Shown here: positions 1 through 6,590 of the stretch, piece by piece
Numbering within the stretch: position 1 is the stretch's first letter
Layout: the number at the start of each line of letters is the position of its first letter
Assembly (NCBI GenBank): GCA_046582635.1
Contig: JAYGEA010000065.1
Coordinates: 1 to 12,443 of the forward strand
Direction of reading: 5' to 3'
DNA: 12,443 nucleotides
From: GCA-2731375 sp046582635
GTDB lineage: Bacteria; Pseudomonadota; Alphaproteobacteria; GCA-2731375
Made by a program: the position numbers and the translations under genes
Notes under the pieces: generated by a model
What the model saw: only the letters and a program-made list of their open reading frames with translations
The model's database searches: none
What the model was told of the DNA's origin: nothing

Positions 1-57
1 GCTTGCATAGCGTCCGCCACGGCGCTCATAATCTCTCCAAGTGATTTCAGTCCACAT
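1..57 (-). CDS. IS5-family transposase, N-terminal end only (cut by window edge)
   Basis: The minus strand opens with ATG at 57 and reads 19 codons to the edge, giving MWTEITWRDYERRGGRYAS. Many IS5-family transposases of alphaproteobacteria begin this way (MWTxITRxxYxRxGxRYASDLTD...). The start is fixed by a strong ribosome-binding site, GGAGG, eight bases upstream on the minus strand (plus-strand cctcc at 66-70). The rest of the gene, including the DDE catalytic region, lies outside the window, so I cannot say whether the element is intact. The family call comes from remembered resemblance of a short N-terminus. The start codon lies inside a long inverted repeat (see 40-115). Confidence 0.72.
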   Translation of the reverse strand, partial: MWTEITWRDYERRGGRYAS

Positions 58-115
58 GTTGTGCCCCTCCATTGCTTTGACACAACGGAGAGAACCATAA
101 CATGCTGAAATCACT
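40..115. repeat. Inverted repeat enclosing the IS5 transposase start codon
   Basis: AGTGATTTCAG at 40-50 and CATGTT at 55-60 are mirrored by AACATG at 99-104 and CTGAAATCACT at 105-115. This gives 17 perfect pairs, interrupted only by a 4-base bulge (tcca, 51-54). A second possible pairing, GTTGTG at 58-63 with CACAAC at 81-86, lies inside. In a minus-strand transcript the stem would bury the transposase ATG (57-55) and sit over its ribosome-binding site. Known insertion sequences such as IS10 and IS50 use this kind of structure to block translation from transcripts that read in from outside. That role here is inferred. Confidence 0.7.
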
Positions 116-294
116 CAACTAGTTTCGAGTTGGCCTCTTAGACCGAACCTTATCCAAGAACCGAGGTTATGAAATCCGCGGCCATAACGCGAACCCAATT
201 GCGCCAGCCCAATCACGCCAACCATTGACTTCGAATTGCCTTTGATTTGACCATCAATCCGTATCAATTGAAATCAAGTGGGAGAGAGGTTGTC
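58..294. other. Gap between the IS5 transposase start and the first complete gene
   Basis: The left part (58-115) belongs to the transposase leader and its inverted repeat. The insertion-sequence boundary probably lies shortly after 115, but I cannot place it because only one end is present. From about 120 to 280 I see no open frame with a ribosome-binding site. A TTGACT at 224-229 could be a -35 box for the gene at 295, but I find no convincing -10 partner. Confidence 0.5.
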
Positions 295-1101
295 ATGGCC
301 ATTCGCCGCACTATCGCCATGCTGTCCGTCGTGCTGGCTGCATCGGGCTACGCCGTGCAAGAGGCCCGCGCCAAATTCCAGGCGCTTGGCATTGTCGCCA
401 CCAAACAGGCGGTTCCCCTGCAATGCGGGAAAGAAATCTGCGCGGCCTATCTGAGCACAGTTTGCTTGGAACAGAACCGCCCGCCGCCACCCAGCCACAC
501 CGCCTATCGGCCGTCCAAAAATACCGTTGTCACGCTGATTGTGGAAACCGCCTCGGGTGGAACCATACGGCTGCCGGCGAAGGACTGGCTTCGCTTCGAG
601 ACCCGGACGAATTATACCGGTGTCCTGGCGATCATTGATGCGGCGGGCATTGGTCAATTGGCCCCTGTCAGGATGTCAGTCGAAGTGGCGCCCATGGCGT
701 CGCTTCTGCCCGCGCTGGAAGGGGACGCTAATCCGCACAGCGCCGAAGACATCGCCCTTGCGACCGGCCCCTACCGGCGGGCGGCGCAACAATTTTTCGA
801 GACAGAGGTGGCCGGCACCGAAGCCGTGTATTTCGCGGTCAAACTGATCAATTTGTTGCCGCCTTCGGGGAACGTCTCCGAGACAATGCAAAAGCAAATT
901 GTCGTGTCGGCGCTTGCTGAATTCGAAAGTTCAGGAAACCGCCCCGGACAACGCGCCGAAGTAGATCGCCTGGTCGCGGCTTGCCAGGTAAGTTTTTCCC
1001 GAAGGTGGCATATGTCCATGCGCCTATGCCTGGAGCACGAACATGGCGCGCTGCAGGTTTCGACGAACAAGAAATTCTGGCGTTCTCTTGGCGGCGTCTA
1101 A
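295..1101 (+). CDS. Exported cysteine-containing protein of unknown function
   Basis: This gene encodes 268 residues and I do not recognise the family. I chose ATG 295 because AGAGAGG lies just upstream and because this start gives a clean signal peptide: MAIRR, a hydrophobic stretch AMLSVVLAASGYAV, and a likely signal peptidase I site after EARA (residue 26). An upstream in-frame TTG at 247 would put 16 polar residues ahead of the signal. The mature protein has five cysteines (44, 49, 57 near the front; 230, 245 near the end), which would suit disulfides in the periplasm. It also has a PPPP run near 63-66 and a beta-rich middle (NTVVTLIVETASGGTIRL). A helical region with AAQQFFETEVAGTEAVYF follows. 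No membrane anchor beyond the signal is seen. Downstream genes are on the other strand, so it is probably transcribed alone. Reality of the gene is likely; function is unknown. Confidence 0.7.
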   Translation: MAIRRTIAMLSVVLAASGYAVQEARAKFQALGIVATKQAVPLQCGKEICAAYLSTVCLEQNRPPPPSHTAYRPSKNTVVTLIVETASGGTIRLPAKDWLRFETRTNYTGVLAIIDAAGIGQLAPVRMSVEVAPMASLLPALEGDANPHSAEDIALATGPYRRAAQQFFETEVAGTEAVYFAVKLINLLPPSGNVSETMQKQIVVSALAEFESSGNRPGQRAEVDRLVAACQVSFSRRWHMSMRLCLEHEHGALQVSTNKKFWRSLGGV

Positions 1102-1109
1102 TTCTGAAA

Positions 1110-1136
1110 ATGGTCCGGGAACCGCCTTCGGACCAT
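1110..1136. terminator. Hairpin between convergent genes, possible bidirectional terminator
   Basis: ATGGTCCG at 1110-1117 pairs perfectly with CGGACCAT at 1129-1136 around an 11-base loop. It starts 9 bases after the stop of the exported protein and lies just beyond the stop of the small minus-strand gene, a usual place for a shared terminator. No real T tract follows on either strand (GTCT on plus, TTTCAG on minus), so intrinsic termination would be weak. Confidence 0.4.
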
Positions 1137-1152
1137 GTCTCGCATCATCCGG

Positions 1153-1353
1153 CTACCGGTAGGCATCCTTGAGCATATCGTGGCGGGCTTTGTCGGCGGG
1201 GGTTTCCTCCAGCACTTCGTAATAGTCCAAGCTCCGCTCCGCCACCGGGCCAAGGCCGAGTTTTTCCAAGGCGTCGGCGACGTCGATGCCGCGCCCCTCG
1301 CTGGTGACGCCGTCAGGCCAATGAAAACGAAATAGCGTTGTGTATTTTGGCAT
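1153..1353 (-). CDS. Small 66-residue protein of unknown function
   Basis: The product begins MPKYTTLFRFHWPDG and ends HDMLKDAYR. Its composition is protein-like: aromatic strand-like start, then GRGIDVADALEKLGLG, then an acidic/aromatic helix with SLDYYEVLEETPADKA. It has no cysteines, no signal and no membrane segment, so it is probably a small cytosolic protein. The frame stays open upstream of the ATG for a long way, but that stretch is antisense to the chemotaxis fragment and reads as low-quality sequence, so ATG 1353 is preferred. A GGCGGAA lies about 10 bases upstream on the minus strand. It converges with the exported protein gene. I do not recognise a family. Confidence 0.6.
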   Translation of the reverse strand: MPKYTTLFRFHWPDGVTSEGRGIDVADALEKLGLGPVAERSLDYYEVLEETPADKARHDMLKDAYR

Positions 1354-1510
1354 TCCAAATATTTCCGCCGCCGTGGCGTCCAAGCCGCCGCGCTGAAACA
1401 GGATTATAGAGCAAAAATCCCCCGGCCAAAACATCGGCCCGAATTTAGGGATAATTAAGCAACTTAACCTAATGTCACCCGCGATAATTACAACCAATTT
1501 GGGGTGGGAC

Positions 1511-1792
1511 ATGACAAACCTGACAGATACGGTTATTGCCGAAATGTCGTCGTTGGCGGCACCGTTTCGCAGCGATATTAGTAAAATCAACGGCGTCGCG
1601 GACGTCATCAAGGACATTGCGGGGCAGACCAACTTTCTGGCATTGAACGCCAACGTCGAAGCGGCCCGGGCGGGCGAGGCGGGACGTGGCTTTGCCGTCG
1701 TGGCCCAGGAAGTGAAAAATCTGTCATCCTCCACCCGCGAAGCCACAGAGCAAATTAATGCCGTGGTCTCCGCAACGGCCAAAGGGGTTTGA
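1511..1792 (+). pseudogene. Methyl-accepting chemotaxis protein fragment (signalling hairpin tip)
   Basis: The 93-residue frame contains the most conserved part of chemoreceptors, the tip that binds CheA and CheW: DIAGQTNFLALNANVEAA at about 41-58, followed by RAGEAGRGFAVVAQEVK. A full receptor needs a much longer coiled coil on both sides, and usually a sensor domain and membrane helices. None is present here. The start at 1511 is preceded by GGGGTGGGAC, a usable ribosome-binding site. The alternative ATG 1472 has none. The frame runs through INAVVSATAKG and stops at TGA 1790-1792, exactly where hydratase-coding sequence begins in another frame. I read it as a 3'-truncated gene. The short N-terminal part could be native, since compact soluble receptors exist in some alphaproteobacteria. 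Confidence 0.75.
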
Positions 1793-2031
1793 TCAACCAC
1801 GCCGTACCCCACGACCAGGTCCTGGCGGAAGCCCGCAAGATGGCCGCGAAATTCGCCGAGAAATCACCCGTGGTGATGAAATTGGGCCGGGACAGCTTCA
1901 TGCGCGCCAACGACGGCGATTACCGCCGCGGCATCGAGAATGTGGTGGAGACCATCTGCAATATCATCGACACGGACGACGCCCAGGAAGGCCTGAACGC
2001 TTTCGCCGAGAAACGCCGGCCGAATTGGTAG
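1786..2031 (+). pseudogene. Enoyl-CoA hydratase/isomerase (crotonase) C-terminal fragment
   Basis: From GGT at 1786 the frame reads GLINHAVPHDQVLAEARKMA and ends FAEKRRPNW before TAG. This is the C-terminal third of the crotonase family: the GLVNxVVPxDxL segment that follows the active-site core, then the helices including SPVVMKLGRDSF and the terminal EGLxAFxEKRxPxW. About 81 residues remain of a protein usually near 260. The oxyanion-hole loop and catalytic residues are gone, so it cannot be active. It is joined directly, out of frame, to the chemotaxis fragment. There is no convincing start codon. The full gene may once have worked with the malonyl-CoA decarboxylase next door in acyl-CoA metabolism; that is inference. 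Confidence 0.8.
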
Positions 2032-2068
2032 GAAGTGGCTGTCGTCTTGACAGCCAGCGCTCCACTGC

Positions 2069-2100
2069 CCTGGATTGCCGGGTCAAGCCCGGCAATGACA
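2069..2100 (+). repeat. REP-like palindrome, copy 1
   Basis: The core is a perfect 9-bp stem, ATTGCCGGG (2074-2082) and CCCGGCAAT (2088-2096), with loop TCAAG, flanked by CCTGG and GACA. Elements of this form recur between genes in many alphaproteobacterial genomes. It lies just after the hydratase remnant. On transcripts it would fold strongly and could protect or stop messages from the convergent genes. Confidence 0.7.
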
Positions 2101-2136
2101 AATTGGTGGAAAAATTGACCCCAAAACTACCCAATA

Positions 2137-2167
2137 GTCATGCCCGGAGGTGATCCGGGCATCCAGG
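2137..2167 (-). repeat. REP-like palindrome, copy 2, inverted relative to copy 1
   Basis: ATGCCCGGA (2140-2148) and TCCGGGCAT (2154-2162) form a perfect 9-bp stem with loop GGTGA. Read on the minus strand, the flanks CCTGGAT...ATGAC match copy 1, so the two form an inverted pair about 40 bp apart. A partial third piece, GTGGATTGCCGG, lies near 2190-2201. The pair sits between the hydratase remnant and the convergent end of the malonyl-CoA decarboxylase gene. Confidence 0.7.
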
Positions 2168-2209
2168 GTTATGAGGCGATCCGGGGGTGCGTGGATTGCC
2201 GGCGTATAA

Positions 2210-3604
2210 CTAACTCTTTAGCAGCTTTCGCACCCGGGCGGCGGCGGTGATCTTGCCCCGGCCCCGGTAGTCTTCGTGGTTCTGTTCGATATCCGCCAAC
2301 TTGTAGAGATAATTGACCATCAGACCCGCCGCGCCCTCCAGGCCGTTGGCGGAGGTATCGCCCAGCCAATTGATCCGCTCCAACCGCGCCCCGTTGGAGA
2401 GATGAAAATTCTGCACGGGATCCAAGGCCCGTTGGCCACGCTTTTCGTTCAACAGATACCGCGCCGCCAAGGGTTCCAGGACCGGGCGCAGGGCGGCTAT
2501 GGCGGCCTCGTCCCGGTGCCAATCGTGGCGCGCCAAAATGCTGCGCAATCCCTCGCGCCCGCTGCCCGTGCCCGCCGCCTCGGCCAAGGCGCCGTCCTGA
2601 ACCAGTTCCCACGGCACGACTTCGGTCTGCTCCAGCATTTCGTCCAGCCAACGGCGGAACCCAGGCACGGGTGACAGCGTGGCGAAAGTTTTCAGGTTGG
2701 GCAGTTCGGCGCGTAATTCATCAACCACCCGCTTGATCAGAAAATCACCGAAACTAACCTGGGCCAGGCCGGCCTGGGCATTGGAAATGGAATAAAAAAT
2801 CGCCGCATCCGCCTTGCCCGGATCGCCTTCCGGGGCATGCAGATCCAGTAGATCCTGGACATTGTCCGCCATGCCGCTGACCAGGGCGACCTCGACAAAG
2901 ATCAGCGGCTCGTCGGGCATGCGGGGATGGAAAAAGGCGAAGCAGCGGCGATCCGAATCCAGCCGGTTCTTCAGATCATCCCAACTGCGGATTTCATGCA
3001 CCGCTTCATAGGCCATGAGTTTTTCCAGCAAAACCGCCGGCGCATCCCAGGTGATGCGGCGTAAATTCAAGAACCCAATATCAAACCACGAGGTCAGCAG
3101 TTCCCGCAGATCGTCGTTCAAGGGACGCAGTTCCGGCATCTCCCCCTGCAGAAAGATAATTTCTGCCCGCATATCAACTAAAAACTTAACACCTTGAGGT
3201 AAAGCATTTAATTGTGTTAGTAAAACGACGCGTTTATGGATCAGTGCGGCGCGCAATTCCCGCTCCGCTCGGCCACTGTCGGCACCTGGTTCCAAGGCTT
3301 GAAAGGCGCTCATGGCTGCATCCAGGCGGGCCCGGTCGACGCCATAATCGGTGGCCAGCAAGGCCAGAAAGCGGCGCCGGCCCTGGTCATCAAGGCTGAG
3401 ATAAAAATGGCCAAGATCGGCGGCCCTGGCCCGGGCCGAGACCTCGCCGCCACGGCGGTCCAGGCAATCTTCGATGCGCTGTTTCAGCTTTTCAACGCCG
3501 GCCTCGTTCAACGCCACGCCGGCTTCGTCCGACGGCGCAGTACCGAACAGCGCCCGGCGCAGGGGCGCGAAGGTTCGATCAAACAGGCTTTCTCGGTACA
3601 GCAT
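2210..3604 (-). CDS. mcd: Malonyl-CoA decarboxylase
   Basis: This 464-residue cytosolic enzyme converts malonyl-CoA to acetyl-CoA and CO2. The N-terminal helical domain (about 1-170) is followed by the GNAT-like catalytic domain. The catalytic pair known from the human enzyme is visible: the serine in FYSISNAQAGL (272-274) and the histidine in NFHLSNGA (His401), followed by the typical RINWLGDTS. Other family stretches are FFHPRMPDEPLIFVEVALV and GDFLIKRVV. Length matches bacterial family members. The start ATG has only a modest GGATTAACA ahead of it. It is last in the minus-strand row, 72 bp after the nicotinamide-repair gene, so it may be co-transcribed or have its own promoter. In rhizobia and relatives this enzyme is usually linked with malonate use (matA) beside a malonyl-CoA synthetase. 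No synthetase is visible here. Confidence 0.93.
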   Translation of the reverse strand: MLYRESLFDRTFAPLRRALFGTAPSDEAGVALNEAGVEKLKQRIEDCLDRRGGEVSARARAADLGHFYLSLDDQGRRRFLALLATDYGVDRARLDAAMSAFQALEPGADSGRAERELRAALIHKRVVLLTQLNALPQGVKFLVDMRAEIIFLQGEMPELRPLNDDLRELLTSWFDIGFLNLRRITWDAPAVLLEKLMAYEAVHEIRSWDDLKNRLDSDRRCFAFFHPRMPDEPLIFVEVALVSGMADNVQDLLDLHAPEGDPGKADAAIFYSISNAQAGLAQVSFGDFLIKRVVDELRAELPNLKTFATLSPVPGFRRWLDEMLEQTEVVPWELVQDGALAEAAGTGSGREGLRSILARHDWHRDEAAIAALRPVLEPLAARYLLNEKRGQRALDPVQNFHLSNGARLERINWLGDTSANGLEGAAGLMVNYLYKLADIEQNHEDYRGRGKITAAARVRKLLKS

Positions 3605-3676
3605 TGTTAATCCAATTTAATGTGACCAGATGATGACATGGGAACCTTACCAATTAATGCAACCAGTCAAATTGTC

Positions 3677-5131
3677 TCAGCCCCGTAATTGCGCCAGAAC
3701 CGCGGGCAAACCGGGGCCCAGGTCTTCCGCCGTCAATCCGGGGCCGAAATTTCGGGCCGCTTCACCGTGCAGCCAGCAGGCCGCCGCCGCCGCCTCGAAG
3801 GCGGGAACGCCTTGAGCCAACAACCCCGTGCAAAACCCCGCCAGAACATCGCCCGAGCCCGCCGTGGCCAAATCGGGGGGCCCATTGGTGTTGATCACGC
3901 TGCGCCCATCGGGTGCGGCGATAACCGTGTCGGGACCTTTCAACAGAACCACGGCGCCGCATGCCTTGGCCGCCCGTTGGCTCCGTTGCACCTTATCACC
4001 CTGGCTCTCAAACAGGCAGCCGAACTCTCCCTCATGGGGCGTCAGAATGCAATTTTCGTGCAATTTGGCGAACAGGCCCTTGCGGGCCTTGGCAAACGCG
4101 GTGATGGCATCGGCGTCAAGCACCACTGATTTCCGTAGCGCCAATGCCGCCAGGACCTTGTCCCGCATCCCCTTGTTCACACCGCCACCGGGACCGAGGC
4201 AGACGGCATTGCGCCGGGGATCCTCCAACAGGGCGCGAAATTCCTTCACATCGCGCCAGGGGTCGATCATCACGGCGGTCAAATGGGCGGCGTTTTCGGC
4301 CACGGCCGCTTTTGGAGAGGCCACCGTCACCAGCCCGGCGCCGACCCGCAGGGCCGCGCCGGCGGCAAGCCGCCCAGCCCCGGTCCTGCCCACGCCGCCG
4401 CTCAATACCACCGCGTGGCCCCGGCTGTATTTGTGCCCCATGGGCGAGGGCGGCGGCCAGGCGGGCAGCCAAAGGCCCGGATCGTTGTCCCGGATACAAG
4501 GGCCGATGGTTTTCAGCACGGCGTCGGGTATGCCGATATCGACAACCCGCAGGGCGCCGCACAGACCCCGGCCGGGGTAAAGCAGATGGCCGCTTTTCGG
4601 GCGAAAAAATGTCACCGTCAGGGAAGCTTGCGGCGCATGGGAGAGGACCTGCCCGCTGTCGCCCTGAACGCCGGAGGGCATATCCACGGCAATGATGGGA
4701 AGGCCGCGATCTTCGCCGGCCTGCAATACCTGGCGGGCGGCACCGCCTATGCCGCGCGACAGGCCGGCCCCAAATAGCGCATCAACCATCAGTGCCGCGC
4801 CGTCGAGGGTCATTTTGTCCAAGGCAACAACCCTGCCCCGCCAGCGTTTCGCCATGCGGGCCGCATCGCCCCTTAAATCCCCCCGATCACCCAGCAGCGC
4901 GACCTTGACCCGTGCGCCGGCGTTTTTCAGATGCCGGGCGATGACAAAGCCATCACCGCCATTGTTACCGGGGCCGCACAGGATCGCGGTGGGTTGAACG
5001 CCAAATCGATCCAGGATGGCCCGGGCCACCTCCCGCCCCGCCGCCTCCATCAGGCTTTCGCCGCTGATACCCAGGGCAATGGCGGCACGGTCGGCGGCGT
5101 ACATCTGTTTGACAGATAGAACCTCCGTCAT
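3677..5131 (-). CDS. nnr: Bifunctional NAD(P)H-hydrate epimerase / ADP-dependent NAD(P)H-hydrate dehydratase
   Basis: This 484-residue fusion repairs damaged NAD(P)H: the first half interconverts R- and S-NAD(P)HX and the second half dehydrates S-NADPHX using ADP. The epimerase (YjeF_N) shows CGPGNNGGDGFVIARHL at 52-68, DALFGAGL at 117-124 and DMPSG at 150-154. The dehydratase (ribokinase-like fold) shows HKYSRGHAVVLSGG at 233-246, LTPHEGEF at 363-370 and NGPPDLATAGSGDVLAG at 416-432, with the catalytic aspartate at 428. Both sets of motifs are complete and the length is normal for the fusion (about 490-510). It begins 5 bases after the amidase stop, so it is very probably translated from the same message. 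The function is cellular housekeeping and gives no specific clue to the operon's purpose. Confidence 0.95.
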   Translation of the reverse strand: MTEVLSVKQMYAADRAAIALGISGESLMEAAGREVARAILDRFGVQPTAILCGPGNNGGDGFVIARHLKNAGARVKVALLGDRGDLRGDAARMAKRWRGRVVALDKMTLDGAALMVDALFGAGLSRGIGGAARQVLQAGEDRGLPIIAVDMPSGVQGDSGQVLSHAPQASLTVTFFRPKSGHLLYPGRGLCGALRVVDIGIPDAVLKTIGPCIRDNDPGLWLPAWPPPSPMGHKYSRGHAVVLSGGVGRTGAGRLAAGAALRVGAGLVTVASPKAAVAENAAHLTAVMIDPWRDVKEFRALLEDPRRNAVCLGPGGGVNKGMRDKVLAALALRKSVVLDADAITAFAKARKGLFAKLHENCILTPHEGEFGCLFESQGDKVQRSQRAAKACGAVVLLKGPDTVIAAPDGRSVINTNGPPDLATAGSGDVLAGFCTGLLAQGVPAFEAAAAACWLHGEAARNFGPGLTAEDLGPGLPAVLAQLRG

Positions 5132-5136
5132 GGCCG

Positions 5137-6540
5137 TTAAAGGTCGGGCCGGCGATCTTGCGGCCGGGCCGCTTCGAATGCCTTCGCGGCGCGCAGCACG
5201 AGATCCTCGCGGAAATTATCGGCGACGATTTGCAGGCCCACGGGCAAGCCGGCGGCGGTAAACCCACAGGGGATGGAACAGGCCGGCTGCTGGCCGAGGT
5301 TGAAGGGAAAGGTGAAGGGCGTCCAATCGGTCCAATAGGTATCGTCGGCGGGGCTGCCGGGCGGCTGCAAGCGCCCCACATCAAAAGCCGGCACCGCCAG
5401 GCTGGGGGTCAGCAACAAGTCGAACTCCTGGAAAAACTCACGCAAGTGCAGGCACAGGGCGGTCCGCCCCTCCATCGCGCGCATATAGTCCAGGATCGAA
5501 AGTTTCTGACCATCGGCAACGATTTCCGCCAATTCCGGTTCCAGCTTGGCCTTCTCGGCATCGGGCAAATGGGCAAATGCACCGGCGGCACCGGCCCACC
5601 AGTGGGCCTTGAAGATTGCCTTGGGGTTTTTGAAACCTGGGTCGCGCCGTTCCACCACCGCGCCCAGTTCGGTAAAGGCGGCGGCCGCTTCGGCGACAAT
5701 TTGCGCCACCTCGTCATCCACGCTCGCATAGCCCAGGTCCGGGCTGAAGGCGACTTTCAAACCGTTGATGCCGTCATCCAGACCTTGGGTGAAATCGATG
5801 CCCTGATAAGGCAAGGCGGTATGATCCCGATTGTCGGGTTCCGACAACACATTCAGCATCAGGGCGGCATCGGCTACGGTGCGGGTCATGGGACCGACAT
5901 GCGAGAGCGCGCGCATGGCGCTTTCGGGATAAACCGGCACCCGGCCGTAATTCGCCTTGATGCCGAAGATCCCGGTGAAAGCGGCCGGGATACGGATCGA
6001 ACCGCCGCCGTCGGAGCCCACCGCCAATGGCCCCATATAGGCAGCCAGGGCGGCGGAGGCACCGCCCGAGGAGCCACCGGGAGTTTTCGCCAGGTTCCAA
6101 GGATTGCGGGTAATGCCGCTCAGGGCACTTTCGGTCAGTCCCTTCCAGCCCACTTCCGGCGTCGTGGTCTTGCCCAGGAAGACGGCGCTATGCTCCCGCA
6201 GACGGGCCACGCAGGGCGCATCTTCATCCCATGGCCCGGCGGGGTCCACGGTCAACGAACCCTTCAGGGTGGGCCAGCCCTTGGTCAGCACCAGATCCTT
6301 CAATGTGGTTGGCACGCCGTCCAGCAGACCCAGGGGGGCGCCCTTGGCCCAGCGCCCTTCGGATGCCCTGGCCGCCGCCAGGGCACCGTCATCGTCAATG
6401 ATCATGAAGGCGTTGATTTTGTCATTGACGGCGTGAATGCGGTCCAGCACCGCCCGCGTCGCCTCCACGGGCGAAAACCGGCCCTCGCGGTAACCCGCCA
6501 GCAACTCAACCGCGCTCATATGGATCAAATCATGGTCCAT
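5137..6540 (-). CDS. Amidase, amidase-signature family
   Basis: This 467-residue cytosolic enzyme hydrolyses an amide bond; the substrate cannot be told from sequence. The Lys-cisSer-Ser triad is complete: Lys81 in PTTLKDL, Ser157 in TPGGSSGGASAA and nucleophile Ser181 in GSDGGGSIRIPA. The spacing of 24 between the serines is the same as in fatty acid amide hydrolase and malonamidase E2. No GatA-specific context (gatB or gatC) is present, so it is more likely a catabolic amidase, perhaps acting on aryl- or alkyl-amides. ATG 6540 is chosen because AGGGA lies 5-9 bases upstream. An internal Met8 lacks such a site. It lies 35 bp after the Sel1 gene and 5 bp before the nnr gene. Confidence 0.92.
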   Translation of the reverse strand: MDHDLIHMSAVELLAGYREGRFSPVEATRAVLDRIHAVNDKINAFMIIDDDGALAAARASEGRWAKGAPLGLLDGVPTTLKDLVLTKGWPTLKGSLTVDPAGPWDEDAPCVARLREHSAVFLGKTTTPEVGWKGLTESALSGITRNPWNLAKTPGGSSGGASAALAAYMGPLAVGSDGGGSIRIPAAFTGIFGIKANYGRVPVYPESAMRALSHVGPMTRTVADAALMLNVLSEPDNRDHTALPYQGIDFTQGLDDGINGLKVAFSPDLGYASVDDEVAQIVAEAAAAFTELGAVVERRDPGFKNPKAIFKAHWWAGAAGAFAHLPDAEKAKLEPELAEIVADGQKLSILDYMRAMEGRTALCLHLREFFQEFDLLLTPSLAVPAFDVGRLQPPGSPADDTYWTDWTPFTFPFNLGQQPACSIPCGFTAAGLPVGLQIVADNFREDLVLRAAKAFEAARPQDRRPDL

Positions 6541-6548
6541 GATTTCCC

Positions 6549-6590
6549 TATCCCTTTGGTTTCATGCCTTTGGGTTCATCCCTTTGGATT
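6549..6590 (-). repeat. Three 14-bp tandem repeats spanning the Sel1 stop and bordering the amidase ribosome-binding site
   Basis: On the minus strand three contiguous units read AATCCAAAGGGATG, AACCCAAAGGCATG and AAACCAAAGGGATA (6590-6577, 6576-6563, 6562-6549). Each differs from the others at only one to three positions. The stop TGA of the Sel1 gene spans the first/second unit boundary, and the last unit runs into AGGGAAATC, the ribosome-binding site of the amidase. Since 14 is not a multiple of three, a copy change would alter the spacing and any read-through frame. Each AAAGG-containing unit could itself resemble a ribosome-binding site. Confidence 0.85.

Noticed and set aside
1153..1812. 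219-codon open frame on the minus strand
   Set aside because: Only its last 66 codons from ATG 1353 look like protein. The upstream part is antisense to the chemotaxis and hydratase fragments.
2169..2651. 160-codon minus frame overlapping the malonyl-CoA decarboxylase
   Set aside because: It is an Arg/Gly-rich out-of-frame reading of the decarboxylase on the same strand.
3828..4580. 250-codon open frame on plus opposite the nnr gene
   Set aside because: It is a shadow of a well-supported gene, rich in Ala/Pro/Arg and lacking any recognisable motif.
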